A stretch of 31,050 bases of DNA, taken from NCBI GenBank assembly GCA_021464525.1, contig JADRCO010000555.1, forward strand, positions 1 through 31,050, written 5' to 3'. The position numbers and the translations under genes are program-made. Position 1 is the first letter of the stretch; every line of letters starts with the position of its first letter. The DNA comes from Rhizophagus sp. LPA8_4_AMF (taxonomy: Eukaryota; Glomeromycota; Glomeromycetes; Glomerales; Glomeraceae). Shown here in pieces: positions 1-11,300 of this stretch. A model generated the notes under the pieces. The model saw only the letters and a program-made list of their open reading frames with translations, searched no databases and was not told the origin of the DNA.

Positions 1-58
1 AAAAATTAAGTATATTTTAAAAGGATTTTAAATATATTATAAGTATAATTACTTTTTA

Positions 59-400
59 TTGGGCAATACTGCTCGTTCTATTAAAATTTTAGAAGAAATT
101 GGTCTAGATTTCATTGAAAATGAATCCTCTTCTTCCATAGGGTTCAGAATTAAAATCTTTAGAACCTACCAAATATCTCTTATTAACTCAACCTGTAGAA
201 TTAGCTATTGGTTCAAGTTTCCCATCCTAGACTATTGCTGAACATTATATAAAAGAGTATGGAAGACAGAAAGGCTTTGTTATTAATCATTATCGAGTTG
301 AATATTATCATAATATTACTTCCACTTTATTTGAATGACCTGTAAAAAAAAGAACATTTTCCTGTGAGTGTAATGGAAAGTATAAGTCTAAGAAATAAAG
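59..400 (+). pseudogene. MULE transposase remnant, FAR1-type N-terminal DNA-binding region
   Basis: Plain DNA-transposon remnant. Around 225-400 one reading frame gives TIAEHYIKEYGRQKGFVI, then NHYRVEYYHN and, after a stop, PVKKRTFSCECNGKYKSKK. This resembles the FAR1/WRKY-GCM1-like zinc-binding domain that precedes the MULE transposase core in Glomeromycotina elements (YxxxxGFxxxxxRxxY, then a Cys-containing RTFxCExxGKYKxKK). The upstream part (59-180) lies in another frame, a stop stands where a Trp is usual just before TIAEHY, and another stop precedes PVKKRT. The catalytic DDE core is absent, so only the N-terminal ~110 residues survive. Family recognition is from memory; a profile search would settle it. 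Confidence 0.6.
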
Positions 401-735
401 TTACTTGCCGAAACTAGGGAGTTTCAGCAGAATGGTGTATATGAAACTGCTAAAACTAGTTTTGCAAAATCACCTGAAATGCCAAAACTGCCAAGACTGT
501 TTCAGCATTTCAGCATAGTATATCATATGATATACATATAGTTTCAGCATTTACTATAATCTGCAATTTGCAAATTTCTGATCAGTTGCAATATCGGTCA
601 TATGAACCAATTTACTGATTGTTGATAATCTTTTTTTTTTAATAAAAAAAAAATTTTATTTTATTTCTTAAAAATGGTTTTTAAACCATTTATTTTTATT
701 TATTTTTCATTTTAAAAAAACAGTTTTAACGTGAA
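401..735. repeat. Repeat tract with GTTTCAGCA motifs
   Basis: No gene. GTTTCAGCA-like and AACTGCCAA-like words recur from 410 to 560. They are followed by TGATCAGTTGCAAT, GGTCATATG and TTTACTGATTGTTGA near 580-630, then homopolymer A/T. The last words recur in similar order near the right end of the window (about 30800-31000), so both edges appear to carry relatives of one repeat family. Confidence 0.5.
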
Positions 736-1500
736 TTTCTAAAAGGTAAGTTCTTATTCATCTATTTTTTTATTTGGAAAGTTACTAATGTTCCTTTCCA
801 TTTTTTCTATAGAGTGATCTCTTAGATGAACTGACTTGAAATGTGTATAAGTAAGTTCAGGAAATGGGGAGGATTTTTTTTTAATTTATTGAAGAAACAT
901 ACTAACATTTCTTTTATTATTATTTTATTTTTTTTAGGTTGCTAGACTTTTTAGTCAAACCTGACTTGGAAATTGAAATGTAGGTAAGTAGTTTAGTGGG
1001 AAGGAAAGAGGATAATTTTTTTAATATTTTAAAGGAACGTTATAACATTTCTTCTATTTCTTTTTTTTTTAGGTAGCCTGACTTCTTGGACAAATCTGGA
1101 CTTGAATGTTAGATGTGTGCAAGTAAGTTCAAAAAGTTGAAGGTGATTTTTTTTTAATTTATTAAAGAAATATACTAATGTTTCTTCTATTGTTTTTTTA
1201 TTTTCTTTAAGTTGCCAGACTTTTTAGTCAAACCTGACTTGGAAATTGAAATGTGGGTAAGTAGTTTAGTGGGAAGCAAAAGGAGATAATTTTTTTAATA
1301 TTTTGAAAGAACATTATAATGTTTCATCTATTTCTTTTTTTTTTAAGTAGCCTGACTTCTTAGACGAATCTGAACTTAGATGTTAGATGTGTGCAAATAA
1401 GTTCAGAAATTGGAGGAGATTTTTTTTAATTTATTGAAGAAACGTACTAACGTTTCTTCTATTTTTTTTTCTTTAGGTTGCCAGACTTCTAGGGAAGTTC
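736..1500 (+). repeat. Tandem array of exon-like units, dimer of ~274 bp
   Basis: Six related units start near 812, 938, 1073, 1211, 1347 and 1478. Most are a 45-50 nt core preceded by a T-rich tract ending in AG and followed by GTAAGT. Two core types alternate: type B (GTTGCCAGACTTTTTAGTC..., at 938 and 1211, 273 bp apart) and type A (GTAGCCTGACTTCTT..., at 1073 and 1347, 274 bp apart). This is therefore a dimeric higher-order tandem repeat whose cores look like micro-exons inside short introns. The first B core is 46 nt and the first A core 50 nt, together 96 nt, which would keep frame if both were spliced. The second A core has ATAAGT instead of a GT donor. No anchoring gene is visible, so coding use is unproven. 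Confidence 0.6.
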
Positions 1501-1983
1501 TATTTGATAAGAATTTTGATTTGTCATATTTTTTTTAATTTATAATTGTTAAGACTAGCATTTAAGTTAGTTATTTCTCATTTTTTATCAAGCTTTATCA
1601 TTGTAATTATCTTTATTTTTTTATTTAAAATGTGATGGCCTTAATAAATTTATTTATATTTAATAATTACATGTTGGACTTGAAAGCATAAGATCTTTAT
1701 CAATAAAAAAAATCATTTTTATTACAATAAAATAAAATACTACAATAAAATAATATTACAATACATATAAATCTATTAGCAACTGTTTAAAGGTAAAAAA
1801 GCTGAAACTATGCCAAAACTCATATAAATTATTAATATCTGTTATGCCGAAACTATGGATAAACTTATTATAGAGGTTTCGCAAGTTTTGGCAATTTCAC
1901 AAGTTTTGGCAGTTTTATCACTATATATGAGTTTTGGCGTTTCGTGTTGGACCAGATAGGTTTCGGCAAGCAACCTTAGTGTT
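1501..1983. repeat. AT-rich stretch with GCCAAAACT/AGTTTTGGC repeats
   Basis: No gene seen. 1501-1790 is AT-rich filler with several ACAATAAAATA copies near 1725-1755. From 1800 to 1970 the words GCCAAAACT, GCCGAAACT and AGTTTTGGC recur in both orientations. They include a perfect 14-bp inverted pair, GCCAAAACTCATAT at 1812-1825 and its complement at 1925-1938. The same vocabulary recurs at 30340-30850. Confidence 0.5.
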
Positions 1984-2570
1984 GAAGCTTCTCCTTTTAC
2001 TTTCTTTGTCTAATCTCATCACCAACTCTTTTCTTATATACCATATCTAAGAATTCATCAGTTTTTCTATCCTCTTTGCAAAGTGAAGAGTTTAGTATAG
2101 ATACTGTAAACTCTGGTACCAAATCATTTACTTTACAATTAGACTTACAATGCTTGAGCTGAACTATTTGAGAATCAGGTATGATAACAGTTGATACTAC
2201 TACCTGGTAATACCTCTGATATTACTTCTTCATCATTCTGTGGTCCATCCATTCCTAAGGAATTCTATTTCACTATCATGAATCTGGCCTCAAGCTTCCC
2301 AACTCTAGACTTGAGTTCAGCATTCTCAGCATTACATCTCTTATTCTCTTCCACATCCTGTCTTAGCTCTGCAATCCTGGCCTTAAGCTCAGCTTTCTCA
2401 GCTTCAAGTTCAGTAAACTTTCTTCTAAAATCAGCTATATTAGCATTCTTATCAGCAAGCTCATCATTCTCCTTTTTAAGTTCAGAAATCTTAGCATTCT
2501 CATTCCTAAGCTCAGCAATCTCAGCCAAGAGCTTGACATTTAATTCTCTCAATAAATCAATGGATTGCAT
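1984..2570 (-). pseudogene. Broken copy of the multicopy MQSIDLLREL coiled-coil family
   Basis: From the ATG at 2570 the minus strand encodes a ~100-residue heptad-rich coiled coil (MQSIDLLRELNVKLLAEIAEL, then repeated AELRNEN/AELKARI units, ending in LEARFMIVK), closed by a stop at 2265-2267. Downstream on the same strand, coding-like sequence goes on in pieces: DGPQNDEEVISEVLPGSS, then after a frame change VNDLVPEFTVSILNSSL and EDRKTDEFLDMVYKKRVGDE followed by IRQRK, stop, KEKLQ. I recognise the K(T/V)E-DFLD...IRQRNREKKLQ ending as typical of a large Rhizophagus family of unknown function. The copy is thus interrupted by at least two stops and one frame change. An upstream in-frame ATG at 2651 exists, but MQSID is the usual family start. 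Family assignment is from memory. Confidence 0.6.
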
Positions 2571-2833
2571 GTTTGATAATAATTTTTTATACAAAATGGA
2601 ATAATTTAAAAGTTCATTAGTATAGATAAAAAAAACAGGCAATATTCTCATCAGAATTATGATTTATTGATGTAAAAGTGAAATGGCATTTCTATAATAA
2701 TGTCTGCAATTAATTTAATATCTATACTATCATGTTATCCCAAAAGTAATTCATGATCCAGTTTCATTTGCCCAGTCATCAATATTCTGGATAGAAAAAC
2801 ATGGTTGTTGGATTTCAGTTATACTTATATAAA

Positions 2834-3458
2834 ACTTACAATGTCAGAATATATGATTATTAAAAGTCCTGTTAATAATTTTTCAGGGATGCAAATTCGT
2901 AGAAAATTAATTGCGTGATGTCATCCAAATCACGTTTCATCAATTACTAATCCCACATGATAGGGAATGACATGATTGACCCGTCAAATAAAGCACAGTT
3001 AGAAGGGCTCAGTATTTTGACTAAAACTAACAATAATTATACTTAGAAACTTACAATGCCAGAATATATGATTATTAAAAGCCCTGTTCAGAGATGCAAA
3101 TTCGTAGAAAATTAATTGCGTGATGTCATCCAAATCACGTTTCATCAATTACTAATCCCACATGATAGGGAATGACATGATTGACCCGTCAAATAAAGCA
3201 CAGTTAGAAGGGCTCAGTATTTTGACTAAAACTAACAATAATTATACTTAGAAACTTACAATGCCAGAATATATGATTATTAAAAGCCCTGTTCAGAGAT
3301 GCAAATTCGTAGAAAATTAATTGCGTGATGTCATCCAAATCACGTTTCATCAATTACTAATCCCACATGATAGGGAATGACATGATTGACCCGTCAAATA
3401 AAGCACAGTTAGAAGGGCTCGGTATTTTGACTAAAACCAACATTAATAATGGGTCAGA
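2834..3458. repeat. Three tandem copies of a ~205-bp unit
   Basis: The unit begins ACTTACAATG(C/T)CAGAATAT at 2834, 3049 and 3254. AGAAGGGCTC recurs at 3001, 3206 and 3411, each 205 bp apart. Copies 2 and 3 look nearly identical; copy 1 differs at several bases and carries about 10 extra bases near 2875. Each unit contains TTGACCCGTCAA (perfect 5-bp arms), and CGTGAT paired with ATCACG across TGTCATCCA. The array stops just before the ATG at 3486. It may be a duplicated upstream regulatory block or a simple satellite; the sequence alone does not decide. Confidence 0.9.
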
Positions 3459-3485
3459 ATAATAAATCGAAAACCTGCCTTAAAA

Positions 3486-4710
3486 ATGGAAAATCAGTTT
3501 TATAGTAAAGTGTGTGTCGTTGCAAGCATCAAATCTGCCATTGACGAAGCAAGAAGAAGTAGTACTCACCTGCAAGTGAATGACAGATTTTCTCATAACC
3601 TAGAAACAATATTAGCAAGAAAGGATGAAGTTGTTGCAGTAAGGCTGATAACTTCAATGAATAATTGTACTGTTTACATTTCTAAGAGCGGGGCTTGGCT
3701 TAAGAAAGATCATGAATATATCGAAAAAATTAAGAGACATCTGAGAAGTATTTCTGAAGATGCTCCCATGTCATTGAAAAGTGCATGGAAGAGAGATGAT
3801 GTTCGGGCTTTATTCAGCGATGTAATGGCATACTGCACTGATAAACTCGAAAAAAGGTTTAATAAACTTATGGATGACATATCTCGTGATCGAAACAAAA
3901 ATCATATTATGTCTTTTAAATCTTTCATGATTCGTACTTCTTCAATTGATGTTAATAATTTAGATAATGTGGAAAGACACGTTATATCCAGAGTTTGTGC
4001 TGAGTATTATAAGAAAGTCAAAAAATCTTCTAAAATTCCGGAAAAATTCCTAAGACATGTCAGAAAAGTGGGGTCTTACTTAGGGTCTTTGATCAATATC
4101 GTAAGATGCGTGTGTAAAGAATTTCACAAAGGTCAAATTGCTAATCTTGAATTGAAAAAGTTGAAACCTATTAAGACTTGTCAAACCATATCTTCATGGA
4201 TACTACTATCCAAAGTGTTATTAGTTCCAAAGAATTTAGAGATTTCAGGAATGCATGTTTGAAGAATGATGACACAAGGGATGACCTAAAGAAGATATAT
4301 GGTGACCCCATAACTACACAACTGGACAGTGAAATAAACAAGACGTGAGTTTACATGCAGAAATGAACATATTGGCTGACATAGTAAACCGGAAAGATAA
4401 AAGTAGGGCGTTTATAGCAGTATCTAAGGATTGTTGCTACTTGTGTGAGTTGTATATCGAATTTGCACAAAAACAAGGATACAATATCGTCGTTTCTGGA
4501 TCACACAAAAAGATATACCACGCATGGAAACTTCCAGATATAAAAGATTATACCTTCTGGACGAATTCCGTGTCATATATGATAACGAATCTGGATCTGA
4601 TTATAAAAAACGAAGTACAAGAACGTAATCATTTATTTGTTCAATCCGATAGTGAAGGAAACTTTGATGAAGAAGATAGAGATGACATTGATGCTATTCT
4701 CGCACCATAA
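3486..4710 (+). pseudogene. OTT_1508-like deaminase-fold gene, frame-broken
   Basis: An N-terminal open frame of 258 codons from 3486 starts MENQFYSKVCVVASIKSAID, is mostly helical and charged, and has no domain I can name. The C-terminal part (4345-4710) carries LHAEMNILADI followed about 30 residues later by SKDCCYLCELYIEF. HAE supplies the zinc ligand and proton-shuttling Glu, and C-C-x-x-C the other zinc ligands of the cytidine-deaminase fold; this pairing is characteristic of the fungal OTT_1508-like deaminase family. The tail is acidic (SDSEGNFDEEDRDDIDAI). The segments lie in different frames with clearly coding sequence between them, about two breaks in all, and I found no GT-AG introns that would explain them. 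I therefore call it a pseudogene, though assembly errors would give the same picture. The substrate of fungal members is unknown to me. Confidence 0.6.
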
Positions 4711-5378
4711 TAATGTCTATTTGAAGATTTATTATAATTATAACATTGAAGCTATTGATGTTATCGCTTCAAGAAACGTAAACTAAATCAAGGAAATTAA
4801 AAAATAATAAAAATAAAGCTAAGAATGCTGATGCATAAAATTGGCTTATCAAGTGAAAAATTTATTTTTGTGAATGTATTAAATGAACATCAATATAAAG
4901 AGTAAGCACCGACTAAATAAAATATTATTAAAGTAGAGGGGCGTTTAAAGAGAGGAAGCACCACGAGCTCTAACCCATAAAATGAGAGTTTCTCTTAATG
5001 ATGAACTTTCATTGGTAGAAAAATTACCGATCGCGTGATCGCGAAATTTTTCTCGGTGCCACTGGTGCGCCACATCATCTGGCACACATTTCATATTTTT
5101 AATCGCATAAATTTGGTGATTAGTTTTCTCTCTTCGTCATTGTCTTCCTTCTCTTCTTTATCTTATTTTATTTATTTAAAAACTTTCAAATAATTAATTT
5201 GAATAGACTATTTAAAAATTATTTTCCCCGAAATAAATTAAGCTTGTTAACTTTCTTATTCAGCAATTAATTGTTTTTCTTACAATTTGTTAATAAATCC
5301 TACAAATTTCGGTGATTATTTGCTAAAAATTTTTGTACTTATTATAAACATCACCTTTCATCCTATATCAAATATACC
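4711..5378. other. Spacer upstream of GCN2
   Basis: No gene is visible. It holds the end of the deaminase locus, a GC-richer patch at about 4930-5095 with a hairpin at 5017-5053, and the AT-rich presumed promoter and 5' leader of GCN2. Confidence 0.5.
5017..5053. repeat. Compound hairpin
   Basis: AGAAAAATT (5017-5025) pairs with AATTTTTCT (5045-5053), and inside it TCGCG (5031-5035) pairs with CGCGA (5040-5044) around a TGAT loop. Five unpaired bases (ACCGA) lie on the left arm only. It sits in a GC-rich island in AT-rich sequence and is followed by CTCGGTGCC, a word also seen near 26209. It may be the remnant of a small palindromic repeat. Confidence 0.55.
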
Positions 5379-8300
5379 ATGAATAATTCGAAAAAGCTGA
5401 GCTTGCAAGAGGCCAAGGTAGAATATGATTTTATTCTTTTCCTTAAATTCTTTTAATTTATAAATTGTCATCATATTTACGTAAATTTCTTTAATTAGCA
5501 ATTACAGGATGATGAAATTGAAGCTTTAAAAGGCAAGTACGAATAATATTAGACAAATAAAAAGTGAATATTTATTTATATAATGATTTCTTGTAAAAGT
5601 ATGCCATTTATAAACAATTTAATTTTATAGCGATTTATATGGATGATTTTGAACCTGTTATAAATCAAAATGCTTGGAAGCAAGTAAGTTGCGTAAGAAA
5701 GTTTAAAGATCTATGACTTATTTAGTAAAACTATTTTTTATGATTTTTAGGTTGTCCCTACAGGTCATGAATTTAGACTTCATTTGTGGCCACATGAAGA
5801 AGAATTAAAAAAGCATGTAAAGGTTGATTTACATGTGAAGTACGTAATTTGTAATTTAAAAATAGTTTTTTTTATTTGCGATATTCATCATTTGGTATTA
5901 AATAAATATATATTTATAAATCAAGATTTCCAAAAACATATCCTCGTGTATCACCAGAAATTAAAATTGAAAATGTTCGAGGGCTTTCTTCAGAACAGTT
6001 AAAACAGCTTCAGGTTGAAGTTACTAGAAAAGTAAAAGCAAATGTCGATCAGGAAGTAGTTTTTACTATTGCAGGATTTGTGCAAGAGTTTATTACAGCA
6101 AATAATAATGGAATTCCGAATGTGGTTATACAGCCGTCTTTTCATGAGCAAATGTTGAGCAGAAATGAACAAATGTCAAAGGTTCGAAATTTATACTATT
6201 TGGAATTTATAAACTTTTTGGATCAAATTATTAAAATATTTATTTTTAGATTCAACAAGAAAAAGAAATGGAGAAAATTAATATAGCTAAGCAAATAAAG
6301 GAGCAAGAAAACTTGAATTTATTACAAAAAATTGAACAAGAAACACAGAGGCAAAAAGAGAAAATAGAAGTCGAAAGACAAAAGAGAAAACTATTAACTC
6401 GAGAATTAAAGTGCAATGATCATAATTCAATGCAATTTACAACTATTGATTTTGATTCGCTGATAATGTTGGATCCTGACGATTCACAAGTATTTATTCT
6501 TGAAAATTTTAAAACTTTTTTTTAAAACAAATGCTTTAATTAATACATCTTATAATTATAGTGTGTACCATTTAAATCCGTAATGCTTGGCCCATCTATT
6601 GGCAAGGGTAAGTACAAAAAAGATAAAGAGGAAGTTTATTTTATTTATTAATAGAAATTTGATTTAATTTAATTTAGGTCCAATTGGTACAACATATATA
6701 GTCCAAGCTACAAATTTTCAAATTAAAGAATCATCAACTCCTTTGAGGCATATATTAGCTCTTAAAGATATTGAAATAACTAATCCACATTATTTAGAAG
6801 TTGATGGCAAGAGAAAGGTAAGTTAAACATTTTATTTTTTACACAGATTATGATTATAATTGTTTTTTTCTAATTAACATATTGATAAAAATAGCTTGAA
6901 GAAATAGAACAAGATCTTATTAGACTGAAAAATCTATGTCACCCGAACGCTGTTATTATTTATGAATCAGAACTCAAAAGATGTTTGACCGGATGGAATT
7001 TATATATTCTTATGGAATATGCAATGGGTGGAACTCTCGTCGATTTATTGAAAAAATGCGGTGTTGTAAGATTATCATTAGCAAAAGAATATATGAGACA
7101 ACTATTGACAGCTTTGGAGTATATACATAACAATAATTTTGTGCATAAAGGTAATTGGTAGTGGGATAATAGTAAATGTTAGAGTAGCTGGTAGCCCTTC
7201 GGCAAAGATGGACAGTGCCATTTGTGATACTAATATTGCAGCGCCCCTAGTGTTTACATGATATTGTCCTGCAGTGCGAAATCAGTAAGTTAACGATTTA
7301 ATTTAATGATATTTAGATATCAAGGCTTCAAACATATTGTTTATAGAAGTCCCTGGATCAGAAGATTTTATTGCCAAATTATCCGATATTAATTATCACA
7401 GGAAGTTACTGGGTATTGTATATGTGTTATTTAACGCAATCTCAATAAACAGAATATTAAGAACGGACGATTAATTTATTATCGAACTTATCAATTTCTC
7501 GGCTATTATGTATTTAATTTATAAAAATGTTTAGATATGCACAAGGAATATCCATTTACTCAAAATTCATACCCGGAAGAAGTAAATAAATGGTTAATAT
7601 TATAAAATTTTATAATTGAATTTATTATTAATTTTATCTAAATTAATATATTTTATAATTTTGCTTTAGGCTAGCTCCAGAACAAGAATCGAAACCTAAC
7701 TTTTATTCTAGGTAATCGGTATAATCATTTTTTATTGATCAAAATAATTTCTTATCGTTTTTCTAATTATTTAGGAAAACTGACATTTGGTACATGGGAA
7801 TAATTTTTGTACAAATGTTGTTTGGATTAAAGACAACGCAATATTATGAAACATTGGATTGCCTCCTTGGGTCTTGTATGTTAATTTATAATAAAATTTC
7901 TTATCAATATCTATTAGCATAGTATGATTTGAACGTTGATCTTATATTTATTTAGCCGAACACGAAATACCAGATCCTGTAAAAAACATTTTAAAAAGCA
8001 TGCTTCAAATGTAAGCAAATTATTCGGGTTTTTTTAATTTTTTTATTTGGGATTAATAGATTGAATCTTAATTTAAATCTAGAGATCAAAGAAAAAGACC
8101 GACTCCATTAGAATTACTGAACAGTTCTTTCTTTGCCGAAGGAACAGCTTTTAGTAAAGATTCTGTTACAATGATAGATCCTTCTTTAAAATATATGATG
8201 TCACAAGGTTTGTTGTATGATTTGAATTTAAAAAAGTAAATTGGTATCTTGATTAATTCTTATTTTAATAGGTCAGCGGAGATTATCAATTCCATTTTCA

Positions 8301-11300
8301 TTTAATAAAGGAAATCATAATGAAATAGTCGGTGGTTTTGGTGGTAAGTTATCTCATCATGCTATATCGCCGCCTACATCAACACAACATGTTTCGTTTT
8401 CAAGATATAAGCTCGACTTTGAAGAACTTGCTTTCCTTGGTAGAGGTACGTGTTAATATTTAATAAACCATTTATTATAAGTTTTAAATACATACGTTTA
8501 TGCATATATTTTTTAAATTTAGGCGGATTTGGTGAAGTTGTCAAGGCTAGGAATAAAATAGATGGAAGGTATGTTAAAGTACACAGTCATTCTTGATATA
8601 ACGGATCAATCCATTACATTAATCAAATTTTCTAAAAATTCGCTATATCGATTATTGTCCGTTATATCTAGAATTAATGTGTATATTTAGTTTATGCACG
8701 GTAAGTATTTGTGAAGTATTAAAAATTTATTATTATTAGATATTATGCAATTAAGAAAGTGCGACTTAATCCAAATAATATTGAGAAAACGAAAAAAATT
8801 TTGAGAGAGGTTACAACATTATCACGGTTACATCATCAATATGTTGTAAGATATTATACAACATGGTTTGAAGGTAAAATTTTTTTTTTTGTGAATTTAT
8901 TCTTGTGAATTTGTGTTTATAGTTTAAATGTTAAGTGAAAAATAATTTAAACAGATTCTGATAGCAGTTGGAATGATGCTGAGTCATTCGTTGAAGACAT
9001 TACATTAACAGGTGATGAAGAATCGTCATCTTCTAAAGCTAATGATGTAGACTATCAAGATTTAGATGATGATTTTGATTTAATGTTGGAGGCTTCCTCA
9101 AATCGTGGATATTCACAAATACATTTTGGTGAATCATCGTCATCTGATAGCAATGATGAATTCGAATTACAAAACGAAGATTCTCCAAAAGAAGTAGGAG
9201 GGTATGGTGCTAGAAATAGAACTCCTGGACCAGGAAAAAAGAATAATTCAAAAGAGGAGAAAACAAGAATTCTTTATATTCAAATGGAATATTGCGAAAA
9301 TAAAACGCTAAGAGATATTATTGATACAGGAATGGAAGAAGAAGAAGGATGGAAGTAAGTTGGTGAACTAATTTTTTAATTTTTATAATGAGTTTTATTT
9401 ATTTAAATTTGTTTTTTAAAAAAATTAGGATTTTTAGACAAATCATTGAAGGACTTGGTATTTTGAGTTCCTTATTTATGTTTATATGATTATAATATTA
9501 AACTAACTTTCTTGTTTTAAAAATGCTTTTGTTGTAGCTCATATTCATAGACAGGTACATAATAATTTGATGCATTTAAATTATTAAATCATTTTTATTA
9601 ATTCGGATTTTTTTCTTGTTTTATTATCAGGGAACGGTAATTGATTATATCGCGTTTTTAAATTTCATTTCCTTGACGCTCGGTTATTAATATATTTATT
9701 AATAAATAGATTCATCGTGATTTGAAACCTAGCAATATATTCTTGGATGCTAATGGTGATGTCAAAGTATGTTTTTAGTCTAAATTTGTTTATTTATAAT
9801 CATAATTTCTTATTCATCTTTTAAAAAAAATGTGAATAAGATTGGAGACTTTGGATTAGCAACAACAAACAATGCTATATTTGATCCTGGTTCGTTTAGA
9901 AGTATTCAAATGGGCAACGAGGATTCTATGACTGGAGGCATGTAAATAGTTTATTATTTAATTTCTATTACTGTTTATCTTATTTTGTTGTTATTTTAAT
10001 AATTAGGCATCGGTACAACTTTATATGTCGCCCCAGAAGTCGCTAGTAACGTTACTAATGTGGTTAATGGCACGCGTTATAATCAAAAAGGTATTTAATG
10101 GTTGAGAATTTCAACATTGTTAATTTATTGTACGTCATATTGATATCTTTATCTGTTTCATTTAGTTGACATATATTCCTTGGGTAAGTGTCTGTCTGAT
10201 CTGACCCCATCTAGATATTTTTATTTTTTTTTTGTTACTGAGTATCATTTTTATTTAGGGATAATATTTTTCGAGATATGTTATAAATTTTCTACGGAAA
10301 TGGAACGTCGCATGGTAAGAATATAATTTGTACGATAATTTAATTATATTTAATCAGTACATTATCAATCAATGTTAAATAAAAAATTTATTATTCATAT
10401 TATTTATCAAAGACAATAATGAATTTACGAAAACCTGAGATAACCTTTCCGACTGAATTTATAACCACCAAAAATCAAAATAAAATGAAGTTGATTAGAT
10501 GGTGTTTACAACACAATGCTAAAAATCGTCCTACAGCTTTAGAAATATTGAAGAGTGAATTATTGCCATCAAATATTGAGGACGAACATTTGCAAAATTT
10601 TCTTAGAGAATTAGGTTTGTATTATTTTATTATTGTTATTTATTATAAATGAAAAAATTTTTTTTTTTTAGGAAAAAAAAAGTTTGACAATGTGTACACC
10701 AAATATATTTAATATATTTTAACAAATTAGCGAAACCAAACACACCGCACTATCGGCGGTTGATGTCAAATTTATTTACTCAATCGTCCGATATATCGAA
10801 AGATTATACATACGATATAAATTCGGTAGGTAAAATGAAACTCTCACTTTCAATATTTTTTATTAGATATGTATTTAACACCCGTCTTTCCTTAATAGGG
10901 AAATAACTTTGATCAACTTAGTACATTATTAACATATATTAGAGTTCGAGATCATATGATAAAAACATTTCGACATCACGGTGCCGTAGAGTTGAATACA
11001 CCGTTGTTAATGCCAAAATACAATCTTTATGAGGAAGATAAGAAAGCTGTTTATTTAATTGATGCTGATGGTGGTCTTGTACAGGTAATATACATATTTT
11101 TTTTTAAAGAAAAAAAAAGTATTTATTAAAAGTTATATTTAAAACTGCCAATTAACTTTACTTTTAGTTACCTTATGATTTAACTGTTCCATTTGCGAGA
11201 TACATTTCTAGAAACAATATAACAGACTTAAAAAGATACACATTTGATCGTGTTTACAGGTAATTAATTTATGCCTTGTTTTTAAAAGATTAAACTCAAA

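Noticed and set aside
2191-2604. Plus-strand open frame of 137 codons
   Set aside because: It is the complement of the coiled-coil gene remnant; the Ser/Leu-rich product is a mirror of its Glu/Leu codons.
2834-3458. CRISPR-like array
   Set aside because: Three contiguous 205-bp copies without spacers, in a eukaryotic genome; a plain tandem repeat.
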